From Aquila chrysaetos chrysaetos (Eukaryota; Chordata; Aves; Accipitriformes; Accipitridae): a stretch of DNA of 64,000 nt. Every line of letters begins with the position of its first letter. Position 1 is the first letter of the stretch. The DNA lies in the NCBI RefSeq assembly GCF_900496995.4, contig NC_044011.1, positions 17,640,041-17,704,040 on the forward strand. The letters are read 5' to 3'. The notes under the pieces were generated by a model that saw nothing but the letters and a program-made list of their open reading frames with translations, did not search any database and was not told the DNA's origin. A program made the translations under genes and the position numbers. Positions 48,653-61,715 of this stretch are shown here, piece by piece.

Positions 48653-51141
48653 ATTCAATATAAGTCCTTGAAAGGATAATCATTCTTCTTTTACAAGACA
48701 CTAAGCTCAGAAGGCCCCCTTCTCTTTACTTTGAGCTGTGGAAGCTCTGAGACGTCTCATCACTGATGTGAGTGTTCATCTTTGGAATAAAATATGGGGT
48801 TTTTCCTCTAATGTAACGAACCCCAGACCCTTTTAGGATCAGGCTGCACTGTGCATTGTTTTTTAATGCTAGTCCCTGGAAGCTAGAATCTCATTTCTAG
48901 TACTTGAGTATTTCAAAAGAAGTGTGCTGGGGGCAGAAGGACATTTCAGAGGAAAGCATATAAAGATTAGGTGGGATAAAATAATTTTGCTTTTTTAGTC
49001 AGCTCATATTCGAGAGGAGTTTGGGAAACAGGCAATTGGCTATGAATGTGAAAATCAAAACAGTCTGGTATGAGAAAAACAAGTGACATGCTTGGATCCC
49101 AGTAAGTGAAACTGTTGTGGGCCAACATCCAGCTCGATTGAAAGGTAAACATGACCTTCCCAATGCACATACCTTTCTATTATTGCATCCTAGAAAAGTT
49201 CAACCAACAGTTAAAGTTGCTAAATGATAGTCTGGAGGTGCAGTATTATACCCAACAGTTGACTGTTCTTGGCAAAAGTAAGTTTATTTTCTGTTCTGTA
49301 ACTTTTTTTTAAGCAGTTGTTGGCACTAGCCCTTGCTTTTGCAACAAAGGAATGGCATTTGTGAAAGGAGAACATAGGTTTGTTGCTTCTTGGTTCAATA
49401 CAAAAGAAGCAACATTTGTTGCAAAGGTAATTCACTGTTATTGAAATAACACTGTCACTGAAATAAGCTTTTAATTTGAGCTTTATTACAAGTATTCTTT
49501 CTGACTGCAAAATAAAGCTCAAAGATTTAGGGAGCGTACAACTTGTCACTGAAGTTGATCCCTACATATAAGAGTTGCATAGTTACATTATTCATCCAGA
49601 ATGAATGCATCCCTAGGCAGCTCTGCTTGCCTTCACATTCTGAATGATGAAAAGACTAACAGTTTTGGAAGATTGTTCAATGCATGCAGAAGAGTTGGGA
49701 GGGAATAAGGAGTGAGGAGGAACTGAAGTATCTGCTGTAGTATTTGCTTGTGGAAATTAATTTCAGTTACTTGAGGGACAGTTGTTTTGTGTCCATGTTT
49801 AGTTAGTACCTGTAAGTAAGCTAGTAATAACTTTTGATATACATGCTGGGTTTTTGAGTTATTACTGAATCCATTTCTGTAGAGAGAGTTGGACTGCACT
49901 CTTAAGTTGCTCATGCATGTTGTGTCCTACCTACATCTTTCACTTCAGAGGCTGAAAGTGAAAAACATATGAAAAATAGTTGTGAGTAGATATGAGATGT
50001 TGAAATGGCTCACAGAGATACACTGGCAGTCCTAGTTCATCAGTGCAGAATTAAGAATGCTGGGAATGACAGCATGGTGCATACACAGATCTTCGTTATT
50101 CAACTTCTTTGGGGGTTTGGTTATTTATGTATTTGTTTTAAGAGCAGGTCAGAAAAGAGAGCTGTTAAGGACAGTAATACCAGTAGTGCTTTAAGGTTTC
50201 AAAATCTTTTTGTGTTTTTTTCAGTCCAGAAATACCTTTCCCTTTTCTTAATGTTCCTAATTTCTCTTGTGCTAATCTTTCATGACAGGGAATCTCTGTG
50301 GCTCTGGCCAAAGTTTTTCTTTTTTCACTTCTGGTGCCATGATGGTGAGGGAAGGACCCGGGACACAGGCTTGCAGATTACGTGTAGAAGAGATAGTGGG
50401 TTATTCTGAGTCTTTGTTATACATAGGCAGGAGTCTGCAAGTGTGACGATCTCTCGAAGATGTATGTTACATTGTCTTCACAGAAGTCCAGTACTGGCAT
50501 CTGCCCAAGCTTGAGTCTTTTGTGTGTGCTAAGAACTTGATTTTTATCAAGTAAAATCTTTGAAACCTGTGCTTATGCTGGGCATGTTTCTCTGAGGGCA
50601 TGGCAGAACTTTCACTGAAATTACAGTTTTGAGCAATGCCAGCCTACTCACGAGTTTGGTAGCACAACTTTTTGTTTTTGAGAGCTAAGCTCTGCTCTGT
50701 GGGGCTGCTTTCACCTGTGGCTACAGGCAGCATAAATGAAAAAACAGCGAAACTTCTTCACTCACCACACATCTTCCAGTTTCTGCAATCTCTGGTTCTG
50801 TGTATTAATATTACACAAAAGTAATCTTCACTTAAACCCCAGTTCATCTCCAGAATAGTCCCACTCACAGCTTTAAGTGCAGCAGGGCTCCTCAAGGGGC
50901 TGGGATCTTGAAACTAAAAGCTCTGTGATAAGGCATATGACAGGGGAAGGAGAGTCTGGCAGAAGGGTATCATTTAACTTCCACAGACGTGCTGGCATTT
51001 TATTTCATTTTGGCCGTTTTGAATGTAGCAATCTTGCAGTTTGTTTTAGCATAGTTTTTCTGTGTGTAATTATTAGACCAATAAGTTCACAACCAGGCAC
51101 TACTTCTTTTCTTTTCCATATACTCCCAAATCAATGTCTCC
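48653..51141 (+). other. ZDHHC14: ZDHHC14 intron 1, CR1 to microsatellite
   Basis: Intronic DNA with no exon, RNA gene or recognised transposon. The open frames of about 100-160 codons lack family resemblance, and the longest simply runs into the microsatellite. Confidence 0.7.
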
Positions 51142-51306
51142 CCTTCTCTTCTCTTCTCTTCTCTTCTCTTCTCTTCTCTTCTCTTCTCTTCTCTCCTCTT
51201 CTCTCTTCTCCTCTTCTCTCCTCTTCTCTTCTCTTCTCTTCTCTTCTCTTCTCTTCTCTTCTCTTCTCTTCTCTTCTCTTCTCTTCTCTTCTCTTCTCTT
51301 CTCTTT
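51142..51306. repeat. (TTCTC)n pentanucleotide microsatellite, 165 bp
   Basis: About 33 units of CTCTT/TTCTC, with perfect blocks at both ends and an irregular centre (about 51191-51226) where single bases are lost or duplicated. The plus strand is entirely pyrimidine and the minus strand entirely purine. Frames on both strands through it (Ser/Leu/Phe or Glu/Lys/Arg repeats) are artefacts. Confidence 0.97.
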
Positions 51307-54300
51307 CCAAATACCTTGTACATGCTTGCTCTTTACTGTTGTGTTCTGTGGACTGATGCTTCTTCCTCCAGCACTTTTCAGAGAGCCATAAGGGGCAGCA
51401 CTGCCTCTTCTGCTCAAGACAGCTTTTGAACTTGTTGTAGGGATGAGAGAGGTAAAGGCAAGGGGCTTAATTCATTTTGTAGTGGTGTAGTAGTCTTGCC
51501 CTATTTTCTTCTCATTTCTGCAAGTCTTGCAGGTAAGTCTCTTAAAGTTGCTTTTGTTTTTCTATGCTCCTCTAATTGAGGAGGGAAGCACTATAGATAG
51601 TGAGAGTACTAGAAATGAAGAGGTGCTGTGTTGTGTGCTTTTACAGAGGGAGGCATTTGGCTGTTCAGGTGGCACTTGTTTGCCACTCGAGTTTTTTTTC
51701 ACAGTGCTCATGGAGTGGGTGACTAGAAGAAACTGGGGAAGGTTCAGAGATGCTCTTTGCAGGCAACAAAGTACAGTGGGGAATGAGTAGAATTGGACAG
51801 CCCAGGACATGATGCAAATATTTCTGCACGGGGAGGGCTACTGCTCTGCTATATAAAACAAGGTGGCTTGATACATAATCTGTCTTTAACATGGTACATA
51901 ATATGTTGTAGAGATTAGTTGATTAAGTGGGTCTAAATGTTGCTTGTATAGGAATTGCTGCAAGCAAAACCACTTTGTAACGCTAAATACTCATTTTGCT
52001 TTTCAGTTAAAGTTCTAAGCAAGTTGCATAAGGGGAGCTATTTATGTACATGTCAATAGTCAAACTTATGGAATAGCAAAGTGACTGGTGAAACTGCCTG
52101 GGTCTAGGTGAAATGGAAATTCATAGCAAATTTAGCTTGGCAGAGTCCATGGTGTAATAGTATTTAATGCAGACAATTTTCATTTTGTGACCATTTTATA
52201 CATGGGCTTTCTTTATATTTGCAAAAGAACAATATTTTAATGCTTAAGGCACTACTCTTTACAAGGTAACGTACTGCAGATAGTTTGGTAATTAGGCATA
52301 CCAGCCCTATATTGACTGTTTATAATTTCTGTATTGTAGTGCTTCAGAACCTACTTTTTTACTATTGTTATTTTTTTGTAATGACTTCCAACTTAATTTT
52401 TGTATTCTAATTCTGACAACCAGCTTTCATTTTTGCTTTTTAGATGTTAGCATTAAATATTAAATATTGTTTGTTTTGAAGGTGCAGGAAACTTATTGCT
52501 GCTTCAGCTTTGATCATACATTATAGTTCTAAATTTATTTTCAGTTTCTAAGATGACTCCACCTTCTGATAGTTGTGTTGACTCAAGTGGACTAAAGTTT
52601 ATTTACTGGTGGAGGAAACTGAGATCAGCTTGGTTCCCCAGTGACAGCATTGGTCTAGTATGCGTGCAAAAAAGTATAACTAACTCAAAGTAGTATTTAG
52701 CTGTATGTGGTAGTTATAAAAGGACCAGGGGCTGATCAGACTACAGGCAACTCAGAGGTCTCTGCATGTGTGTGACAGACATGCTGGGTAATAATTTTTG
52801 CTTCAGTACAGATTTTCCTCAGCTGTGTTGATCGGCAGGCACAAAAACTAGTTAATACTAAATAGCTGGCAAGATGGAGAAGCAAAACTTCTTTTGCTTT
52901 GCTGTTTGTTATTATTTATTATTACATTATTACACTATGGCTTGGGGTAGGTTTTTTGCAGTAAGATTGGCACTGGCTGCTTCCTCAGCTAGTTATCAAG
53001 GCTCCCTGCCATCTTGAGTTTATTTTTGTTGCACAAAACCTGGGAAAAAAGATGAACCTTGTTCTGAAGGTCACTATGTCCAGCTGTCTTTCTGAGCAGT
53101 GGGAGTGAATGCATTTCAGAACTACTGACCCTTCATATATAATATTGTGCCACTGGCTGCTCTCATTTAAAGCAAGGACCCTCAGGACTCTGAGGGGATT
53201 TCAGCAGTTGTGGAAATGAATGAGGAGGATGTCCCCTTAAGGTAGCTGAATGCAATCTACTTTTGTACTGGTAGGTTCCACTGGAATTTTCTTTAAGCAA
53301 AAAATCATCCACAAACCAAGCTTTTTCTTTAATTGATGAAAGCAGAATTTTAAAGGGACTGTCGTCTTCTTATGGTAAGACATCAATTAAATTTTAGTAC
53401 TATTTGTGACTTACTTTGATATGGGATGCTGGCTTCTGGGAGAGCTTGAATCCAGTCATCTGCATCTGTTTCTTTTGATCTCATGTTACATTTGTGAACA
53501 CAACTGTGGTACCAGTTTAACAAAGGTATACCTGCAGAGTGGAGTTTGGCACATGGTGGAATCTTTCCAAAGGAGATGATGACCACTGACGGATGCAACT
53601 CCGGTAATATATTTACTCTTTTCTTTTTTTTTTGTCCTTTTTGGCTTGGGACAAACTTGCTACATCCTTTCCTAAGAAGTATCTGAAAAGTAGTTGTGTT
53701 CTAGAAATGTGGTTTGTAGCACAATTCGTACTACAAATTGAAGGCCAACTCTAAGGTCTTGTTTATTACAGCCAAAAATATCTTTTGGAATGTGCTATAT
53801 TTGAAAATGGTATCTTCCCAATTTTTTTCTTCAGACTTTTTTTTCTTTCACATGTTTATGCTTTAAATTGTTCTTCAGAGACTCTGTTTTCAGTTTGTAC
53901 TCTACTAGTAGGACTAACCTAGTCAAGGGAAACTCCTCAGAATAGTACATTTCTCCTTGCAGCATTGCTTGGTTAGATGCAGGATAGCAATTCAACAAAT
54001 TCTGTGTGCTCTGTGTTGTGCAAAACAGCAATAAAAAAATTCTGTAAAGAGAAATCTGTTGGGGATGAGTGGAGTTCTCTTTCAGTGGCACTGATGACAA
54101 GTATGGCATTAAGAATCCATGCAGAGACCAGATTAGATCAGATTCAGTTCTTTTCAGACTTAAATGATGATTTCTGTGAAGTGAAATCTTAACATGTTTG
54201 GAAGAGATCACAGGTAATGCTTATGATGTGTACAAAAAAAATTTTAAATGCTGTTAGTGTTAGTGTAAACTGTTACTGTAGATCAGAACTGGCATGTGTT

Positions 54301-54736
54301 TAATTACTTGAACATGTGTTTTTTCTGCTGCTTTTACTGGAGAATGCTGTCTCCTTTATAGTCCTGTTTGTGCTTGGGGTGATGTGTAAGGGCAGTGTAA
54401 TGAAAGATGTTGTCTTCCCTTGGGTATGGCTTTCCTAACAATAGATATGTTAGATTGTTAAATTGATAAATGTCTAGAATTTTTTTATTTCAATTTTCTG
54501 AACTTCTGAACTTCTTCCCTTTTTATTTCTCTCAAAATTAGAGGACCTGTCAGTAAAACTGGCAGTTTCTATCACAAGAATTTCTTCTCTTCCCCTTCCC
54601 TCTCACCACCCCAGGTCCCTTAAAAAAGGTTGGGATTTCTTTTACCCAGAGAGGATGATGCTGAGAGAGTTATGGTGATTGCCTTTGGATATGTAGAGGG
54701 ATGATAATAAGAAACAATGTGGAGAAGCATTTATGT
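51307..54736 (+). other. ZDHHC14: ZDHHC14 intron 1, mid part
   Basis: AT-rich intron with nothing I can name. No frame has a splice-flanked, family-like peptide. Confidence 0.65.
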
Positions 54737-54945
54737 AACAGGAAGTTCTGACTTTAAGTTGCAGCAGGAAGTATTCAGGTTAGAGGTTAGTAGACATTAG
54801 GGGAAAAGAACCCTTTCCAAGCACAAGGATGGATAAGGACTGAAATAAATTTCCTAGGAAGATTGTGGAATTGTCATCATTAGAGGTTTTTTGCAAAGCA
54901 GGCTAGACAAAGGTTTATCTGAACTGGTTCACGTATAGCTGATCT
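54737..54945 (+). mobile_element. Old CR1 LINE fragment (probable)
   Basis: The sequence follows the order of the CR1 3' region with many changes: 'ggaagttctgactttaag...gcagcaggaagtattcaggttagaggttagtagacatt' is cut here to its key parts, ggttagaggttag (cf. GGTTAGATATTAG), cctaggaagattgtggaat (cf. CCCAGGGAAGTTGTGGA), agaggttttttgcaaa and ggctagacaaaggtttatct. Its terminal repeats are lost. The divergence means an ancient insertion. Confidence 0.6.
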
Positions 54946-57900
54946 TTTCTTGGAGAAGAGTAACTTCCAAAGATGGTTCCACTACCATTATTCAGGAATA
55001 TGTCTATAAAATACTAGAAGGATTTTAGCTGAAACTGTTATTTTTCTTGTCTTCATTAATAATACAACACTTCTGGGAGTGGGGAGAGGAAGGAGTGTAC
55101 TGTATATTGAGTAGGATGTAATTATGTCAGTTACTTAATGCATTGTAACTATTACTATGTAGAGGTGATACGAGAAAGGACTTCTGAACTTTTGAGAAGG
55201 GGAAGGCTATTGGTGACTCAATAAAAAAGTTTTAAAAGGAACCTACAATCTAGAGTTTACAGTTATCATAGTAGAGTATTAATGCGGGAAGAAATCAATC
55301 TGAATATTCACTGATGTCTTAGGAAAGGTAATTAATGAAGTCTGACATGAAAAATTGAGTAGGTTACCAAATTGACCAGATGGTGTTTTCCAGTCCTACT
55401 GCATACAAAGAAAAAAATCTAATTTTATTACAAAGCATGTTCTTTTTTTGTGTTCATATTAATCAGCTAGTTATAAATGTATTTTCTTGTTAGTAGGAAA
55501 AAAATCGTACTCCACTAGTAAACATACAATTTTCTTATTGCCTACAAGGGCAATTCCTCAGTCCATCTCTTGCAAAGCCTGAGGGCTCTTTGGAAACAAA
55601 TAGTACTGTACTCCTGGGCATCATTTTTCCAGAAGATGTCACCTATGATATGTATATTGCTGCAATAGGGAAGAGTTGGGCTGCTTTATTCCCCCTTGAA
55701 GAAAAATGGCAGATGGGAACAGCTTGCTGATGCCCACAGCTTCTTTGATGGTTAGACGTAGATTGGACCAAGTAATCAGGAGTGCTCTTTAACTCCTGCC
55801 TATCTGATTTTTCAGGTAGTGTATGCATAGTGTCTAGGAAGCCCCGGAGTTGTAGTATGTACAGTTACCAACTGTCTTGTCATATAACATGGAAAGGTCT
55901 ATTGCCCGCAGCCATCTTGTGCCACTGGAGAAGCTTATACAGTCACCTTATTAGAAATGGTGTGGTCCGGCATCTTAAACATATTGAACTAAAATCAAAG
56001 GTAGGATGTGAAACTTGCAAAACTTTCAAAGCACCTTCATGTGATACACTGAAACATGTGAATTTCTAAATTGCAATATGTATTATGACCTTCCGGTGAG
56101 TTTCAGTAGCATTGGTGAGAGATATATTAAAAATTCATAGTGTGTGAAAACATGAATGTTTGTTTTGACCTACATAAAATAAATACTCGTGGAATCCATT
56201 CTTACTGTTTGCATTACTAAACAACTGAGTTTTAATGAACTAGTACTTATGATTTTTTTTTTAACATGTCTAAGCAGGTTTACCTGTCCAGTGTTAGCCT
56301 TGGAATCGGAATGAGTAATGAAAACCTCAGTTTAACAAGGTAACTTTGAGGTAGACAAAGAGAAGTGATGAAAGCATTGGCAAACAAATTGCCAGAATGG
56401 TCCTGAATTGACTGGAGGAGCAATAGACTGGTCCACAATGGCAAGTGGAGGGGAGTTTGCTTCTTTCAAACTGTTGAAGTGTATCTGGGACAAGTTGTCA
56501 GGGTTTTTATGGGAAATAACCTCTTAAATTGGTGTGGGAGCAATTTGACAGTGAGAGAACACTTTTGGATCTTGTGGCATGGCTGTAATTGCTATGCTTA
56601 ATTTGAGTGTTCTAATACGTAATTTGGATAGATAACCACCTCAGGACCTGTTGTTTTGCAGATCTTTGAGGTCTCATTTGTCTGCTCTAGCTAGGTGTTC
56701 TCACTCACTACTGTTGATAGTCTCTTCAACAGTTAATAAGAAAACAGCTAACCTGCTCTATTTGATTAGAGTTAACTTGTAAGTTGTTTACCAACATGTG
56801 GAATCCTGCCCTCCTGCCACTCAGCCATACTTTTTATCTCTTCCTTAGTTAGCAAAAGACAAAGCTGTACTTGGCTTCAGAATATATTGCAAACAAACTA
56901 GTTCGTACAGGCCAGACTTGACTGTGAGTTTTAATCCTTTATGAAGAGCATCGTATTAGTTACCCTCTCAACTGGAGTGGTAATGGAGTTTCAGCTCTCG
57001 CATCTCTATCTCTGTGACCCCAGCTGTGGTGGTTCATTACGAAGGGGAGAGAAGTCGTCTCTGGATGAGTGGATATCAAACTACTTTAGTCTGTATATGC
57101 TTCTATTACTTTGTGGCTGTAATGTTTTATATTATGCAAAAAGAATAACATTTAATGTTAAAGGAACTATATGGGAATTGTGGGGAACAGAAGTTTCAAA
57201 CTGTAAAGCTTTCATAGTTGAATGTTGAAAATCTGTGGGATAGGAATGGATCATAACTGCCTGGTATCATATTCCCACTCTGTGCTGACACAGTAATTGT
57301 GCTTCTGCCTGAGTAGGGAAAAAGGCTAGCTGTAGATTGTATGTTCAAATATATATAATCCTCCTTCCCCCAACTTCACCACATGCCTATTAAGAATACT
57401 GCTTTTGAGGCATTCTCTTAACTGTATGAAAACTCTATACAAGTTACTTTTTAGGCCTAACTTGGGTCCTAACACTGGGACTTTGCAACTAATATCATCT
57501 TTGTCCTGTTTGTTTGTTATTTTTCTTCCTTTGTTGGTTTTTTTTTTTTTTTTTAAAGTCTGACATACTGTGGTAAAGACAAAAATTTAAAGTAACTAAT
57601 GTTACCTGTTTTCTGTTTTCAGATTTGTTAGTGTAATTGATTGTAGGCTTTACTGAGGTAATGTGTAGAAACAGGAACATACTGCTGTGTAATGCTAGAC
57701 AAATCAATTAGTGCTTGGTGTTACCATGACCTTCTTCAGCTGGGTCCTTCCAAAAGTTTATAATTTTTTTCTAACAAATATAATTCAAATCGATACTGTA
57801 ATTACCACTTAGATGTGAGAATTAGCAAATGGAAGAGATAGTGCCATAGTTCTCCAGCCATCTTTCTTCTGCTTCAGTTTGCTGATAAAGATATATTTTT

Positions 57901-59994
57901 CTGAACCTTTACTATTAACTGACAAAGAATGATTTGTATCACAAAGATCAGAAAATAATGTAACATAGAGAAGAAAAATATAAAACTTGTTTTCTTTATA
58001 AATTACGCATGGTGGTTTGTTTCTAAATTAATAGTCATGCTTACATTAAGTTTGTGTGTGCTTATCAAGAACATAATGTTCTATTTTTTCTATTAGCTAT
58101 TTGAAAATATCTTAATGTGTTCAAATTTTTGACAGAAAGCACTTCAATTTTCTGTGAATCTAGGGATATTTAGTTATAGATTAAAAAAATGAAAATATTT
58201 GTGAATATTAAGTATACCTAAAAAAAATACCTATGAAGTAGATTAAAAAAAACCCCTTACATTATTTCATTTTGATTGACAAAGTTATGTAGTAGTCTTT
58301 ATTCTAGGCAGGTGTTTTAGGGTACATAACTTCAGACTAGATGAAAACTCCCTGTGTTAAAGAGACCTAGGTATCTCAGTGCCTTTAAACCAGTAGGCAG
58401 TTGTTTGTAAAAACCTGTTAATTCATATATTCTGCTTTTTTTGTAACGCAAGATTTAAATAACCATCATAGCTCTCACTGGCATGTGATTTAGAGCACAT
58501 TCTTTAGGGTACACTTCAAGTCTGCTTCATTTATTCTCCTTTGGTAACTGTGTTTTCACACAGATTTATGTTAAATTTAGTCCCTGTTTTGGGTGTGTAT
58601 AGCGTGATTGGTAAAATTCATTGGAAAATCTGCTGCTTCTGTGTCATTTCATAATGATAGAATTACGTCTTTGTTATTTTAGATCAAAAATGTAGTCACC
58701 AGAGTACTTATTTTATTCTCCTTGCTTGACAGCCCTTAACATACTTGGATTTGGGATGTGAGATTTACCAACAGCACATAGTTTCATTCTGGAGAGTGAG
58801 TAGCACTAGACTGTTCTGTGTTTCCTAAAGCATTGATTTAAAAAAAAACCCTTATAGTTCCTACATTCTTGTGAAAGAGAAAATAGAACATCACTTGAAT
58901 AATAGCCAGTTTAATTCCCATTGAAAAATATAAAATATTTCCATGAGTATTATCAGTCATAGAGTTTTGCAAAAAGAGAACTATTAACTCCTTTGATATA
59001 AGACAGACGGTTATGAAACTGACAATATGTGGTGGTTGGTTTTTTTTATATTTTATCATTGCAACTTTTAAGGTTTTGATTAGGTTTACACTGAGTAATT
59101 GCTGGCATATTCAAGGCAGAAACATGGACTTTTTGTTGAGGAATGTTGAGGAATTAATATTAGTTCATCCCATGCTGCCTTCTTTTGAAATCTTATGTGC
59201 ATCTTTTCTAACTTTAAATGTGTTGCATTATTCTACACTTCTGTATGTTACCAAAGATTTTTTTTTTGATGCAAAACTTTTTTCTGATATTAATCTGTAA
59301 TGTAGTCTTCTCTCAGTATCTGACAAGTGCATATTAAAATACTTCTGATCATTTTTCTAACTTAGTAAAAATGCTGCTGCAGAGGCCATGGATTTTCTTT
59401 CCGTGCTTTTCCCAAGTTAATGAATGCAAGTACAAAGTAAAACTTTCTTCCAGGTTTTTCTTTGGGGTTTGTTGTCTACTAATTTGCTGCCGATTTCATG
59501 CAGCAAAATGCCAGACAGTTCAACTCAAGGATTTCTCTTGTATAACTTTGTTTTCTTGTACGCGTTTAAGAGTGATCTGGAAGACTTTGAAATGAAACAG
59601 AATGGGTACCTGGAGAGTATTCTGTAAATCTGAATCAAACTTTGCTGTCTTTTGCAGTATGGGTTGTTATCATGTTTGTATGTGTTATAGTTGGGGTTTG
59701 AGGAGATCTTGTACTTTGGATCTTGGCTAGCTGAGCAAGATTATATTGTATGGATATTATTTAAATAGATCTCGGTCTTACTTTCTAGCAGATAATGAGG
59801 ATCATATTAAATTGGCCATAAAAATCTCCTTTGCAAATGTCCTAGCATCTAACTTCCTTGCCAGTAGAAAATAGGTTAGCTTGTCAGACTGATTTATATT
59901 TTGATGCAAACTATTTACAACATAAGCATCATACATGGAATTATTTTTCCATTTCCACCATGCCTCTTCTAAAAAGTTTCTAGGAAGAGGCCAC

Positions 59995-59995
<1 letters not shown>

Positions 59996-60025
<30 letters not shown>
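59996..60025. repeat. Poly-A run (A30)
   Basis: Thirty consecutive A. An 8-bp inverted repeat (gcctcttc / gaagaggc, 59962-59991) lies just before it. It could be the tail of a degenerate retroposon, but no body is recognisable. Confidence 0.85.
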
Positions 60026-60028
<3 letters not shown>

Positions 60029-61710
60029 CGCAGAACTGTTTTGTCTACCTTGTCAGCAGCTTTTAATGTTGCTATCCACACTGTTTTCAATTTTTGTTTA
60101 TGGATGAGATTATCTAAAGATAAAGGGGTGGGGGCTGGAGGGACAGACAATGACTACAAGAACAATTCCTTTTTAAACCTGGACAGAACAACCATGAGTT
60201 AGAGACAACTAGGTGTAAATATAGTCATGGAAGACACAGAGTAACCTAAAGCCCACTGTCATCTTTGTGTTGGCAATTCAGATACATCTGCCTGTGCAAA
60301 TCTTGACCTCTGGTGCCTAAACTGATGTCTCAGCCTCTTTCTCTGACATTTTCTTAACAATATCTGTCAACTCAGGCTTAGTGTGACTGAAACAAAGCAC
60401 GATCTCCTTTTCTCACTTTCTCTTTGATCAGTAGTGGCAGTAAATCTAGTTTCTACAGATTTTTGGCTTGTTGGCATTGTGTGATGGCCACTGAACATCC
60501 GATGTCACAAATGTGCTTCTCCAACTTGGCTTTTCTCATCTGTGATGTCAGTAACAGCAGGAGGTTTTGGTCTTGTGTATATGCAGAGACAAATACTCAG
60601 TTGCGTGAGCGCTTTGTACATATAGCCCCTAGCTGTCTTGCTATTTGCACAGTGGTTTACTTCTTCTGGTGGCCTGCCAGAAGCCCCCTGGGATTTAGAC
60701 ATTTACAGAGGAAGAAGGGTTTGTAAAATGCTTTCTGTAAACTCATGGAAAGGTATACAGGAAATACCTTCATAGAAGACATTCTATATATTTGTAGAAA
60801 TGTTTGTAGATGATACTGTATTTTTTGAGAGTTTGACTGTAAGCGTGTAAAGCCTACCTTTGAACATGAAAGAAAACTAATTTGGGGCTATTTTATTTAA
60901 CTGCTGTCTGTAGAACCTGATGTCTGGTTGTGGAGTCCAGTCCTGACTTAATCAGTAGTGCATAGTCAGGAGACTGAAGGACATTAAAGCAAGTTTAGTT
61001 AAAGATTGAGAAGTGGGTAAAGCAATTTTGTGGAACAGTTGTAATTTTTTCAGTTTTTGTAAACAGAGCAAGCATTAGTGCTGTTTTTCAGAGAGCAGGA
61101 GCCCACATCCAGGGGTTCTTCTGGATACCGTAATTATTAAAATCTGCTTTTGGATAGTTGCTTACATGGGAAAGCAAATGTTTTTCTTTGTTACAGTCAG
61201 CAGAAATGTGAACAACTCCTGTCAAAGTAAGAATTGCTCCAAATTATTTTTGGGGGTGTGTCAGTCATTTCTACAGAGTAAGTGAAGAGTGGCCTGGTTT
61301 GGCACAGTTTTTTATTTCATAAATTTAGCCTTGTTATTAAAATTGTTTTCCTTCCTCCTTCCAGTGCAAGGAATTATGTTAAATCAGACTTAACAGAAAT
61401 GCAGCAGAAAATATAATCTTATTTCCTAAATTTTGCAATAAACAGATTTATTTTACCTTTATATATTTAATCAACTCTTCTTTTCTTACCTGTCAATATG
61501 CATTTTCATTGCTTATAAAGTATACTCTGAAGAAGCATTTCTTCCAAGAAGGTGTTTTCTTTTGGTGGTGGTTTGTTTTGTGTTGTTTTGCTGGGCTTTT
61601 TTTGTAGTGGGGTGTTGGGTTTGGGTTTGTTTATTTTTTTTTAAGCAAAGATGATAACTTTTGTCTTTGGCCTATTGAAAGGAATAATGTTAATTACTGT
61701 ATATTTTTAA

Positions 61711-61715
61711 TGGAG
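61711..61715. repeat. Target-site duplication, left copy
   Basis: tggag, directly abutting the LTR and identical to 62291-62295. Confidence 0.9.

Larger units (their letters stand above)
54946..61715 (+). other. ZDHHC14: ZDHHC14 intron 1, late part
   Basis: A 6.8-kb AT-rich stretch with no supported exon. It holds a T17 run at 57538-57554, a small hairpin directly followed by an A30 run (59962-60025), and a T/G-rich tract at about 61557-61645 immediately before the LTR. Confidence 0.65.

Noticed and set aside
50877..51417. 159-codon plus-strand and 105-codon minus-strand frames
   Set aside because: Both run through the (TTCTC)n microsatellite; their length comes from a stop-free repeat.
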